The notes under the pieces are model-generated. The model was given only the letters and a program-made list of their open reading frames with translations, had not been told where the DNA came from and did not search any database. Made by a program: the position numbers and the translations under genes. 64,000 bases of DNA from Craterostigma plantagineum. Taxonomy: Eukaryota; Streptophyta; Magnoliopsida; Lamiales; Linderniaceae. Below, in pieces: positions 46,850-57,762 of this stretch; position 1 is the stretch's first letter, and the number at the start of each line of letters is the position of its first letter. The stretch lies in assembly GCA_027422505.1 (NCBI GenBank), contig JAPQWV010000123.1, positions 930,001-994,000 on the forward strand. The letters run 5' to 3'.

Positions 46850-47190
46850 CGTGCCTCGCCTGACCAGCCCAGCCCGTCGCAGCCCAGCCCGTCGCAGCCC
46901 CGCCCGTCGCTGCCCCGCCCGTCGCAGCCACGCCTCGCAGCCCGTTCCTGCTTGGCCCGCGCCACCACTCGCAGCCCAGCCCACGTTCGTCGTGCCCTCG
47001 CCGTCGCCGCCCACGTTCGTCGTGCCCTCACCGCTCGTTGTCGCCGCCGCCCCTCACCAGCCGCCTCATAGCCGCGCCGCACCCACCACTCGCGCCCACC
47101 AGTAGCTGTCGCCGCGCCGCAAAACTTGCCGCCCCACCTCGCCGGGAGACCTCGCCGCCCCACGTCGCCGCCCCGCCCCTCTCAGCCGCC
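46850..47190. repeat. GC-rich insert with short tandem repeat in CACTA element
   Basis: A strongly C/G-rich island in AT-rich surroundings. CAGCCCGTCG/CCGCCCGTCG-like units of about 15 bases repeat at 46865-46940, then CCCACGTTCGTCGTGCCCTC occurs twice at about 46980-47030. It produces Pro/Ala/Arg-rich open frames on both strands. It may be captured host DNA or the leader of the transposase gene; no function is visible. Confidence 0.7.
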
Positions 47191-47584
47191 GCCGCAGGCC
47201 CAATTTAACAGGTAGTATATTTTTTTGTAACCCTAATTTATTAATTTGGGGAATTTAGGTATGTTTTCGATTTCGGTTTCATATTGTGATTTAATGTTCG
47301 ATTAATGTCCCACACTATGTTAGAAAATCATAATTGTTAAAAAGGAAAAGAAATTGAAACCCGACCCGATGGGTTCGATTGCCGGGTACCCTAGATTTTT
47401 GTGCTTGGATAGGTATTTTTGTGCTTCGTATTTGTTTGAAATTGCCTATGATTTGTGAATTTCGTTAAGCTTAGATATGTTCAAGGTTTGCTCATTTAGA
47501 GGAAAACCTTGAATGGTCCCCTGGGACCGTTCTTAAACGTTCACTATCGCTTTACGATATAAATTTATTTGTTATCTAACTTCG

Positions 47585-48895
47585 GTGGTTGAGATGGATC
47601 GGGTTTGGATGTCTAGTAAGCGAACAACGGCCGAATATTTGAATGGTGTAGAAGAGTTTATGAATTGTGCAGAGCAAAATCGTAGAAAAAAGAGGCAATA
47701 CAAGATTTCATGTCCTTGTCGTAATTGTATTAACACAAAGTGGTGGAATAGTGAGATTGTTAGGGATCATCTGATAGTCTCGGGTTTTAAACCTGGTTAT
47801 ACAAATTGGATATGGCACGGTGAGTCTGTAGCTGGTCGGGTGGATGAAGGATCTAGTACAAGAGTGCAAGACGAGGCAGATGTAGATGTTTTAGCTGATA
47901 GTTATTCATCTGATAATGATCGTATTGAGGACATGCTCCGTGATGTTCAAGAGGATTTCGATGAACGTCCTCCCATATTTGACAGTCTGCTTAGGGACAA
48001 CAATATCCCCTTGTACAACGGATGTTCTTAATATACAAAATTGTCTGCTGTGTTCAAATTGTTGAACATTAAGGCTAAATTTGGGATTTCGGATAAATGT
48101 TTCTCAACACTCTTAGAAACACTTGCCGATATGCTTCCCGATGGGAATGAACTTCCGGTGTCAACTTACGATGCAAAGAAGTTGTTGTGCCCTTTGAACT
48201 TGCAGTACGAAAGAATACATGCGTGTCCCAACGACTGTGTGCTATATAGTGGCGAGTATGAATCGGCTGATAAATGTCCGACATGTGACACTTGGCGTTA
48301 CAAACGAAAGGATGAAGTCGGTGGGGCTCCTGCTAAGGTTCTATGGTGTTTGCCGATAATACCTAGATTTAAGCGAATGTTCTCCAACGCCAATGATGCT
48401 AAAATGCTAAGATGGCATGATGAAGAAAGGAAAAAGGACGAAAAATTGAGACATCCAGCAGATTCTCCTCATGGAGGAACATTGATTCGTTGTTTCCGAC
48501 ATTTGGAAATGATGCACGGAATTTAAGACTTCGGCTTTGTACCGATGGGATAAACCCGTTCGGGGATTTGAGCAGCCGTCACAGCACTTGGCCGGTGCTG
48601 CTTTGTATATACAACCTCCCTCCCTGGCTTTCGATGAAAAGAAAGCATATCATGCTTTCGGGTCTAATATCTGGTCCGAAACAACCTGGTAATGACATTG
48701 ACGTATACTTGACTCCGTTAATTGAGGATCTAAAAATACTGTGGTTTGAAGGCGTCGAGGTGTACGATGCATACGTGAAATCAAGATTTACGCTTCAGGT
48801 TATGATATTTTGTACCATAAATGATTTTCCAGCTTACGGGAATTTGTCTGGCTATAGTACAGTGGCCCCACGATATGACATTATCGTCAAATGCG
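47585..48895 (+). pseudogene. TNP2-type CACTA transposase, N-terminal half, frameshifted
   Basis: The first frame (47585-48031) begins around MDRVWM and contains CPCRNCINTKWW and GYTNWIWHGE, typical of the transposase-associated N-terminal domain. A second frame (48041-48526) holds CPNDCVLYSGEYESADKCPTC and VLWCLPIIPRFKRMF, the start of the TNP2 family core. A third (48490-48903) continues with LRLCTDGINPFG and a decayed NDFPAYGNLSGYST. Stops or frameshifts near 48030 and 48500 separate the three. The C-terminal half of TNP2 is absent and replaced by the protease gene. Intended role: binding and cutting CACTA ends. Confidence 0.88.
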
Positions 48896-48960
48896 GTATG
48901 TAAATAAATATGTAAATTTAATCAGTAATAATTAATTTGTATTTTCCTATGTAGGCTCCT

Positions 48961-50152
48961 ATGCCGACATTAGGGAATTCTTCATTGGAGTCTAGCACTG
49001 TCTGGCGCAATGACGATATTGCAGGTCTAGGGAAGTATTGTCGGTATGTATTCGATGTCATCACATCTCGGATTGATCGTTCTTTTGTATTCTCTATGAG
49101 AGATGTGTACTACAATCCGGGAGAAGAGTCGTTAGATACTGGCATCGACATCACCGATATTGAGCACTTATTGAAGGGCGAGAGTTTGGATTCCAGCGTC
49201 ATTCAACTTTTCTTGAGGTAGCTTCATTTATTTTTAGTTTAAATTTAACGTTAAATTTTATTGACCGTCGTCCATTAATTGTAGGTATCTTCGTTTGGAA
49301 TTGGCGCCGGAGATTGCGTGCTTCAACCCTAATAGGTTAAGCTTGATGAACACGAACCCCTCGGAAGTCGAATATATGACTACAGTTTTTAAAAATAACT
49401 CATCGACGTACTTCTTCGCGCCTTACTGTGAAGGGTAAATATAATATTTGCTTTATTATTTTATATTTAAAGTTTTTTACATAGTATGTTTTGTTGTATT
49501 TATAGTGATCATTGGATACTGTTCGTCATCCATTATGCCGCGAACACTGTATATGTTTTCGATTCGCTGGCACCTAAGGTTGGGGTTATAAAGATTGGAA
49601 TTCGTGATCACGTGAACAAGTAAGTGCAATATAAACGAACAACATGGTATACTTTTATTTTATAGATGCTTCTAATATATACTTTTGAATTTCAGTGCAT
49701 TGAAGATTTCTAACATGGTGCCTCAAGTTATGAAGAAGTCTTCCTCTACTACTTGGAAAGCATGCAAGGTTCGCAACTCTTTTGAGCAATTTCTATTAAA
49801 ATTATAACGATTAGGTTATAATAAGATATTTGTTTAAACTTAGTGCCCACGCCAACCAGGTGATAGTCAACTATGTGGAAACTTCGTCATGCGCTACATG
49901 TACGACATTGCGATAAATATCGGCTATCAAACTCAAAATCTATCAAAGGTACGATAAAGTTGAAGCTTTGATATCAAATATATTTATTTGTAACGTTTAT
50001 GAATCGTGTTCATATTTTAGGAATTGGAGCACGCTGTCTACGTCGAAGAGACGCATGAAGAAATTCGAGAGTTGTGGGCGAAACACTTCATTGAAGTATG
50101 TCTGCAACAAAGCACATCGTTTTGGGTGAAGACTTTGAACATTGTTATGTAA
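48961..50152 (+). CDS. Ulp1-type C48 cysteine protease of CACTA element (six exons)
   Basis: Exons 48961-49217, 49285-49434, 49506-49619, 49696-49768, 49844-49948 and 50021-50152 join with GT-AG introns in one frame of 276 codons. The catalytic set of the SUMO-protease family is visible: His138 in GDHW, Asp155 in YVFDSL, Cys209 in QLCGNFVMRYM, with Gln202 or Gln207 as oxyanion candidate. Such genes are common passengers of plant CACTA elements. Substrate unknown; a SUMO- or ubiquitin-like protein is the family expectation. The start is uncertain: a stop lies just upstream in frame, overlapping a possible splice acceptor (48951-48954), so the gene may once have been fused to the transposase. 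Confidence 0.82.
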
Positions 50153-50346
50153 TTTCTCACTTGAGACTTAGGTTGTTTTGTGATTATGTTATTGACATGT
50201 TTATGATTTTATTGAGTTGAACTTTCTTGTGTGTGTCGTATATCATTGAGCCTTATTTATTTTGGGATTGTCGGGCTGTTTATTATATATACAGGTTTTG
50301 GGTATTAGAAAACAAATAGTATATTTAAAAAATTAAATTACCAATT
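50153..50346. other. 3' flank of the Ulp1-like gene
   Basis: AT-rich sequence between the stop codon and the right hairpin array. No ORF or motif beyond AT-rich words that could serve polyadenylation. Confidence 0.5.
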
Positions 50347-50728
50347 GGCGACTGTTCCAAACAAGGGTCGCCAATCCTGTCGACTACGGACGACTGTTTA
50401 AAGGAAACAGTCGCCAATTCTGTCGACAATCGGCGACTGTTATGAGCTCAACAGTCGCCAATACCACGATTATGGGTGACTGTTGTGAGACTAACAGTCG
50501 CCCATACCTCGTTTATTTAATATTTTTTTAGTTTTTATGGGCGACTGTTATAAGAAGCAACAGTCGCCAATACCTCGATTATTGGCGACTGTTAGGGAAC
50601 AACAGTCGCCAATACCTCGATTATTTGCGACGCTTAACAACAGACGCCAATGGCCATGGGTATGTGCGTCGGTGTCGTCGGCGACCCCGAGAAACAGTCG
50701 CCCATACTTAATAACAACAGTTTCGCCA
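50347..50728. repeat. Right subterminal hairpin array of the CACTA element
   Basis: Eight to nine inverted-repeat pairs of GGCGACTGTT and AACAGTCGCC, some degenerate (GGGTGACTGTT, GCGACGCTTAACA), spaced about 30-45 bp, running to the inverted end. Confidence 0.92.
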
Positions 50729-50749
50729 AAAGTCAGTACTGTACTAGTG

Positions 50750-51559
50750 TCAGTGCTTATTTGTTTTCTCAAGTAACATTCTTATAATATTATCATATTA
50801 TGCACCTTTCCCTATAGCTATGAAATCGGACTTCTAGAATTTCAGCTCCTCATGTCTCGACATTCTTTGATCTCGAGCTTTCTAATTTTGGTCTCAATGA
50901 TTTCGATGTCCTAGGATTTCGAGTTCCTCCTAATTTAGTCTTCAAAGTTTCGAGGCTTAGTAATCTTGATTTCTAATAATTTCAAGCTTAGAGATCTCGA
51001 GTTTTAAAAGTCTCGAGATCTTATTGTATAGACGTTACTATCTCTCACTCTCTCAAACTCAATGATTTCGAAACTTAAGAATTTAAATGTTGAAGGATCT
51101 CGAGCTTCTACCATTTAATAACATCCTTACCCATTTTCATCCCAACACTTGGGCTATAATTATATAGTAATATGGCCCAATCATATCATGGCCCAAATCG
51201 TTAATTTTATTATTACTATCATGATTCAAATTGCTTATCACTAATTTATTAATAATTTTTCCTATCAAGTTAGTTATTCTAGTACCACATAAGTCCATAG
51301 GACTATATCACATAGATACATAAGTCATTTAGCATGTATATATTGTCGTAACGCATATATCATGTAATTCACATAACACACATGTCATGTAAAGTATTAA
51401 AAATAAATAAATACTTTTGTTTCCCAATTAATCTGTGTGTTACAACTAAGTCTCATATAAGCTAACCTTTTTATTTAGTTAATCCGATAAAATCTCAACT
51501 TAATTACTTTCACTATAATTATATTGTAAATCCCGTATATAGATTTTACGGGTATTACA
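50750..51559 (-). repeat. 5' LTR of Gypsy A, third piece
   Basis: Resumes at TCAGTGCTTAT and matches about 37400-38208 of the partner LTR, ending GGGTATTACA before TTTAG. Confidence 0.9.
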
Positions 51560-51564
51560 TTTAG

Positions 51565-53001
51565 TATTACTATATTATTATTTAAAAATGAAATATTTCA
51601 TGCAAGATATAGCAGTTTTACGGGTTCATGAAAGATTTCACTTGGGGTATTATTATTTAAAAATGAAATATTACCACATAGTGCACAAATTACGGAAGGT
51701 TCAACATGCCTAATTTTCCGACAAGGACTTGGAACCGTATTTCATTCAATGCCTTGGTGAAAATGTCAGCTAGTTGATATTCCGTGTTCACAAAATACAT
51801 GTCAATGGTGCCTTTTTCTACGTGATCTTTGATGAAGTGATATCGTATGCCTATGTATTTTGTGCGTGAGTGGTGAACAGGATTGCACGTAATCGCAATG
51901 GCACTTTGGCTATCGCTATAAATGGGTATATTAGTTAGATTGTACCCATAATCATGAAGCTGAGTCCGCATCCACAACATCTGCGAGCAACATTTGGCGG
52001 GCGCAACATATTCTGCTTCAGCCGTCGATGTTGAAACGCAGTTCTGCTTTTTGGATGACCAGCAAACCAGCTTTTTGCCCAGAAATTGAGCGCCACCGGA
52101 TGTGCTTTTCCTGTCCATTCCGCAACCTGCATTGTCGGCGTCAGTGTAGCCAATTAGTTTGAAATTCGTACCTTTAGGATACCACAATCCTAAGGTAGAT
52201 GTGCCCTTGTGGTAGCGCAAGATTCGCTTCACCGCAAGCATGTGAGATTCCTTAGGTTCAGCTTGAAAACGGGCGCATAAACAGGTGGCAAACATGATGT
52301 CCAGCTGGCTTGATGTGAGATATAGAAGAGACCCAATGATGCTCCGATAAAGGGTGATGTCGACCGTTTTTCCAGTGGGATCAGCGTCCAACTTGCAGCT
52401 TGGTGACATAGGAGTGCTAAGGGGCTTATTCTGATCTTGATGGAACTTTTTCAGAATATACTTAATGTATTTTGTCTGAATGATGAAAATCCCATCATCG
52501 AGTTGTCTGACTTAAAGCCCTAAGAAGAGTTGCATTTCTCCCATGTACTCATTTAAAACTTGCTCTTCATTAAATCTCCAAATTTCTTGCAAAGCCGTTG
52601 ATTTGTTGATCCGAAGATGATGTCATCTACGCATACTTGGACGACCATCAGATCTTTGTCTTGCCATTTGATGAAGAGTGTAGTATCGATGGTTCCTCGA
52701 ATCCAGAGTTCACGAGGAATTTACTCAGGACATCATACCAAGCACGTCGGGCTTGTTTTAGTCCGTAAAGAGCTTTATCCAATCGATAGACGTGATTGGG
52801 GTGTGCTTGATCAGCAAAGTCTTCTGGTTGAACGACATATCAACACGCCGTTAAGAAAGGCGGTCTTAACATCCATATGGTAGACTTGAAGTCTTTATGA
52901 GCCGCATAAGCCAAGAAGAGACGAATGGCTTCGATACGGGCAACAGTAGCATATGTCTCTTCGTAGTCAATTCCTTCCTGTTGGTTAGAGCCCTCTGCAA
53001 C
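51565..53001 (-). pseudogene. Copia pol, reverse transcriptase C-part and RNase H
   Basis: The open piece at 51690-52409 (239 codons, minus) reads through the Copia thumb/RNase H region: YRSIIGSLLYLT, CARFQAEPKESH, RILRYHKGTSTLGLWYP, GYTDADNAGC, STSTAEAEYVA, HHSRTKYIGIRYHFIKDHVEKG and QLADIFTKAL. Right of it, near 52615-52640, the polymerase box reads VCVDDIIFG in place of the usual YVDD. Further right, [16 protein letters not shown] and [12 protein letters not shown] are visible before the break at 53001. Frameshifts separate these pieces. 51565-51689 is non-coding 3' sequence. Confidence 0.9.
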
Positions 53002-54872
53002 TGTAATACCCGTAAAATTGAATACGGGATTTTGATGTAAATTAATAACATAATTTGTTAGGAAGTTTATCGAAAGAATTTAAGTTGTGGAAATACAATA
53101 TAATATTAGTATTAGATGGGTTTATATTATTGGGCTAAACTTCACCTTGAATTTAGACCCAAAAGCCCAAAGTATATAAATATAATATGGGCTATATTTA
53201 CTATACATAATCTTAAGCTCAAGTAACAAAGGGTAAATAATAACTAATTTCGGATACCAACAACTATGGAATTCGGGTACATGACATGAAATAATGCTTT
53301 GGAATTTCGAGAGAATGGATAGCTAAGAGATAAAATAATTAAGGAAAGATACTACTAAACAAAAGATAAATATCATAGGAGAGTTTACTTAACTCGTGAG
53401 GAAATTTACCCCATGTCAAATCATTTCTCACGAATTCCTAAGTTCATGTATATCAAATACATACACGTAAGTTAAAGATCAAGAAACCCTCATTTTCGTA
53501 GTAAGAGAGGGAGAACAAAAGTGAACCAAGGAAGGGAAAGGAAGCTTCACAGCAAAGAAAATTCAAAGCAGATATCAGAAAAATTTAAACGGCTGAATTG
53601 GGAATCGGTATAGTTCCTTACTTTAAGTTCATATTTTCATTCATAAGCATGTTAAGGTATTTAGCAGTTCTAACAGTTATATAATTTCATGTTTTAAATT
53701 AGGGTTTTACTAGCTATATTAGCGTTTTAATAAGTTTTATACTAGCTGTAAACTATTTTTGAAAAATAAGAGAGTTTGATCGAAAATCTCGAGTGAAAGA
53801 TGGAGTTTTTCAGATTACAATCTCGACAATTATTTATGATGTCGACATTTTATATGTCTCGAGATCTATCTTGAGATGTGGTGTCGAAATCTTCAGCCTT
53901 GAAAACACACCTCGACATTTTAGTTCAATGTCGACATGTCTCACAATACCCCACACATACATATCGAGGTCTTCCTTGGTATTTGTTATAATAATAAAAA
54001 TGATGTCGAGTTTTATATCAAACCAAATGTCGAGATCAACAAATGATAAATATCGAGATACTGGTGTGTTAATTAAATGATAGAACCTTTGTTAGAAATC
54101 TCGAGATCCTTGTTTATGATTCTCGACATACCTATTTCAAAATCTATTTCATATTGACATCTTGTTTTAACATCTCGACATTTGTAAGAGCTTAACATAC
54201 ATCTCGATATTTCGGTTACAATGTCGAGATTTATACCAAAATTTAGTTTTATGATTGATATCGAAATCCATACTATAAGATACATATCGAGATTCATCAT
54301 TGAATTTTATTTCGAAATCCTATGAGTACATCTCGACATTTTAAGTATAATGTCGAAATCATTTCATATCTCATGACGAGATTTTGTTCCTCCACTAAGC
54401 TCGAAATTATAAAAGTCGAAACTAGGGTTTGAGCATAGCAAATGAGGGAAATCTAGATAATCTTAACTCTAACTTAATCTAGACAACTAATCAAATGATG
54501 TAGGACATTTAATAAATTGGTATAGTCGAGATTTACTTCCATATAATAAGTTAATTTCAACACTGTACTGATAATATTTATTTATTCAGAGAATCGACGG
54601 TTAGGGACTCTACCGAGTTTCATATTTGATAATAGCAGGAGAACAGGTAGGTGAAATCCACGTACGACACGTAAACTTTTGTGTGTATTATTATGTGAAT
54701 TATGTGATACTTATGTGATATTTATATGATACGTACATGACTACGTGATTATGTGAATTTCATGGATTAGGTGTTTGACATGTTTTAAATACTTTCGCAC
54801 GTCATATGTAACCATGTTGCACGTCATATGCTATTGCACTGCACTGCATGCACTTGCATACCAGGTCAGTGC

Positions 54873-54890
54873 GGGGGGGGGGGGGGGGGG
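54873..54890. repeat. Poly-G run (18 G)
   Basis: An uninterrupted G18 homopolymer following AGTGC. Length is unreliable in most sequencing data. Confidence 0.85.
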
Positions 54891-54964
54891 TTGAGTACCG
54901 TACGGAACGGTAACGTTTGGGGAGTCGACGAGTGGTGTTGGTCCGTTTGTAGGATAGAGGGTGG

Positions 54965-55365
54965 GTGAATGCCGCTCTAAAGAGACCTGAGTAGGCTGCC
55001 CGGGCTCCAGTAGGTACCACTCTAAAGTGACCTGAGTGGGCTGACCGAGCGATAGGATGGTGCTTGGGTGCGTGCCACTCTAAAGCAACCTGAGTTGGCC
55101 ACCCGAGCGTTGGGACGTTAGAGGTTTGGGTGCATGCCGCTCTAGAGAGACCTGAGTAGGCTGCCCAATGCTCTAGTACGTACCACTCTAAAGCGACCTG
55201 AGTGGGCCGAGCGAGCGATAGGCGAGGGAAAGGTTCTAGTACGTACCACTTTAAAGAGACCTGAGTGGGCAGACCGAACGTGAACCTCAACTCGGGGAAA
55301 TGGGCGACTCTAAAGAGACCTGAGAAGCCTTCCCATTCTAAAGCGACCTGAGTGGGATACCCGAG
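54965..55365. repeat. Imperfect tandem repeat in solo LTR (about 8 units)
   Basis: Eight units of variable length (roughly 35-75 bp) share the core CACTCTAAAGCGACCTGAGT or close variants, followed by GGGCTG-CCGAGCG-like bases. On the minus strand it gives a false 193-residue ORF with repeated 'TQVALEW' words. Confidence 0.85.
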
Positions 55366-55803
55366 GGTGTAGTGTAGAGTCATGGGGAGTCATGGAATGT
55401 GATGAATCATGATCAGGGTCGAGCGTGCATTTGTGAGGTGTATGGGATGGGATCGAGCGCACGCTGCATTCATGCATATTTCACCTACTGAGCAAATAGC
55501 TCAGAATTTTACGTGTTGTAGGTACCGAACCCGACGCTAATGTGCGTCGAGGCTAAGGCGGGCTGACGGCGGTGCTCCACGGACTTTTGAGGGCGGGGCT
55601 GTACATGGATACGACCTGTGGAGCGATTAGGGTTTTGAGCGTGTTGATATTTTGGGGCTACGGCCCGTGTAAATTCATGAGGATGTAGATGACGTTAGGT
55701 ATAATGTATTTTATTTAAGAAAAAGTTTTTGTTAGACGGGTCTTCCGCGACTTACGTTGCGAAAATCCGCCACAATTAGTATTAGAAAGTGAGGGTCGCC
55801 ACA

Positions 55804-57762
55804 ACAACCAATCTCATTTTATTTCTGATCACTTCTCCATCTTCATTCTTTTTGTTTTAAATACCCATTTTGTTCCGATGATTATTTTCCCATGCGGACG
55901 CAATACTAGGGTCCACACTTGAAGGCGTTCGAATTGACTAATTTCATCTTGCATGGCAATAACCCAATCCGAATCCTTAAGCGCGCCGGCTACCTTGGTT
56001 GGCTCATTTTGGCTTAAGAAGCAGCTGAAGAGACTGTGTTGATGACTTGTCCGTACTCCACTCGAAGGATCACCAATAATCTGATCGTGGATGTGCTCGA
56101 GTTCATTTTCGCTCATGTGGTAGAGCAGAACTAGACGCATCGGCCATTTCTGGACTGAGACTTCCAATGATTTTAGATTGTTCATTAGGTTGAGGTAAGT
56201 CAGATTCTGCACTTACATTGAGTGTTTCTTATGAGACTTCCTCATTGACTGTTGTAGGCTCTTCGGTGATCTGTGGTAAGTCTTGTGAGGTAGGGACATT
56301 TGAAGAGTTTGGTATGTCGGCCACATTGAGTGGGGAATCCACTTAAGGTTCAGCAATGACGGTTTCTGGCCGATATACGGGCTCAAAGAGAGAGTCCAAG
56401 TCTTCCAACACAAGTTTCAGAGCTTTTTCTTCAGACGTTGAATCCATAGTTGTTGCCATCTTCTGTTAGTTTTGTGCCAGCACACCAGTGTATACGGGTT
56501 CTGAACTGTCGTATTAAGAAGCCATCGGGTTTGGCACGGGTCCTGAACTGAGCTGTGCATGAACATCTCTGCCACTTCGTGGAAAGTGACGTTATAGCTT
56601 TCTTTGATTGATTGGTTGGACTTGATGTAAACTCGGTACACCTTTGATGTTGATGAATACCCAACGAATGCGGCTTCGAATGCTTTAGGGTCGAACTTAG
56701 CGTGGTGCTCTCTGTCGTTCGCCACAAAGCACTTGCACCCGAAGACCTTGAAGAATGAGATATTGGGTACTCGCTTGTTTATTATTTCGTACGGAGTCTT
56801 ATCGAAACGCTTGTGAACCACCGTCCTGGTCTGAGTGAAACATGAGGTATTTATTGCTTCAGGCCAAAGGAAGTGTGGGAGACCGGAATGGATCAACATT
56901 GTACGGGCGGCCTCCACTAGAGTCCTGTTCTTCCTTTAAACAACCCTGTTCTGTTGAGGAGTCTTAGCAGGTGAGAATTAATGACTAATGCCAAGTTTCT
57001 GATAAAATTCACTGAGATACTTGTTCTTGAACTCAGTGCCGTTGTCCGTTCGGATGACTTGGATGGAATGTTACAGCAAATTCTGAGTAGTGTTCACGAA
57101 ATTAACTATCAAGCCCCCTATCTCATCTTTAGTTCGGAGGAACTTCGTCCATGTGTAGCGGGAGTAATCATCAACGATAACTAGTACGTACTTCCGCCCA
57201 CTAATACTCTGTGTCTACATAGGTCCACAGAGATCCATATGTAACAATTCCAAAGGACGTGAATTGGAGGCAACTAGTTTTACATGATGAGATGCTCGCT
57301 TCATTTTTCCTAGTTGACATGCCGAACTCTGATGCTCTTTTTTGTAGGATAATAGTTGGTATACCATGAATCAACTTTTTCGTTGATAGTTGTTGAAGAA
57401 CTTTGATATTGAGATGAGACATACGTTGATGCCATAAGCTGTTCATCTGAATTACAGTCTGAGAAATGAGGCAAACAGTTGTAGAAGGCCGCACGGACGT
57501 TAGGTTGATCGTGTAAAGATTTGATTTCCGAAATCCTTGGAGGAGTTCTTTGTCCTGACTATCCAATATTCTGCACTGGTCAGCAAGGAAGACCACCTGG
57601 AATCCTTTGTGCAGAATTGGCCTATGCTGAACAAGTTATAGCGGAGGCCTTCGACGTAAGAGACATCTTTTATCATCTGATTTTCCAGAATGATGTCCCC
57701 AAATACTAGTATGGGGGATGAGTCGTTGTTTCCGAATCTGACTTTTCCATTCGGTCGGTTTT
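55804..57762 (-). pseudogene. Copia pol, integrase and start of reverse transcriptase
   Basis: In minus orientation from the right: FGDIILEN and MIKDVSYVEGLRYN, the stretch after the protease; LWHQRMSHLNIKVLQQLS at 57201-57596, the GAG-pre-integrase/HHCC start; then integrase core words HMDLCG and IRTDNGTEF near 57230-57050. The 166-codon piece 56417-56917 has MEAARTMLIHSGLPHFLWPEA and FGCKCFVAND, the integrase C-part. The piece 55829-56212 ends with SDWVIAMQDEI and GTKWVFKTKRM, the reverse transcriptase start. Several stops and frameshifts occur. Gag and protease are missing because Gypsy C begins at 57763. Confidence 0.9.

Larger units (their letters stand above)
46395..50749 (+). mobile_element. 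CACTA (En/Spm-type) DNA transposon, 4.36 kb
   Basis: The inverted ends are CACTAGTACAG at 46395 and CTGTACTAGTG ending at 50749 (11 bp, perfect), flanked by the 3-bp TSD TCA (46392-46394 and 50750-50752). Removing the element restores the partner LTR sequence (ACTTTATCAGTGCTT). Arrays of short hairpins built from GGCGACTGTT and AACAGTCGCC lie inside each end. The interior holds a broken TNP2-type transposase and a Ulp1-type protease gene, both plus strand. With most of TNP2 missing it cannot be autonomous. Confidence 0.96.
34959..51559 (-). mobile_element. Ty3/Gypsy element A with 3.2-kb LTRs, itself interrupted twice
   Basis: The element is bounded by TTTAG on both sides (34954-34958 and 51560-51564). 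In minus orientation its 5' LTR is the right-hand one. Removing the solo LTR (40894-44798) and the CACTA element (46395-50749), each with one TSD copy, leaves a 5' LTR of about 3,236 bp, close to the 3,250-bp 3' LTR. The internal part (38209-40055) is only about 1.85 kb and holds decayed gag and a protease trace, so most of pol is missing. Confidence 0.92.
53002..55803 (+). mobile_element. Solo LTR (2.8 kb) inside Copia reverse transcriptase
   Basis: It starts TGTAATACCCG and ends GGGTCGCCACA, like the Gypsy B LTR, with GCAAC before it and ACAAC after it, a TSD with one mismatch. Removing it rejoins the Copia frame (…NKMRLVV to AEGSNQQEG…). From left to right it contains a TCGACAT/ATGTCGAG field (53815-54420), an ACGTGA/ATGTGA stretch (54660-54800), an 18-G run and a tandem repeat at 54965-55365. 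No internal retroelement domain. Confidence 0.88.

Noticed and set aside
46677..47163. Pro/Ala/Arg-rich ORFs on both strands of the CACTA GC island
   Set aside because: Both strands are open because of GC-rich repeats, and the plus ORF begins inside a hairpin. No start context or domain supports a gene.
54802..55383. 193-codon minus-strand ORF with repeated TQVALEW words
   Set aside because: It is the translation of the CACTCTAAAGCGACCTGAGT-type tandem repeat and poly-G area.
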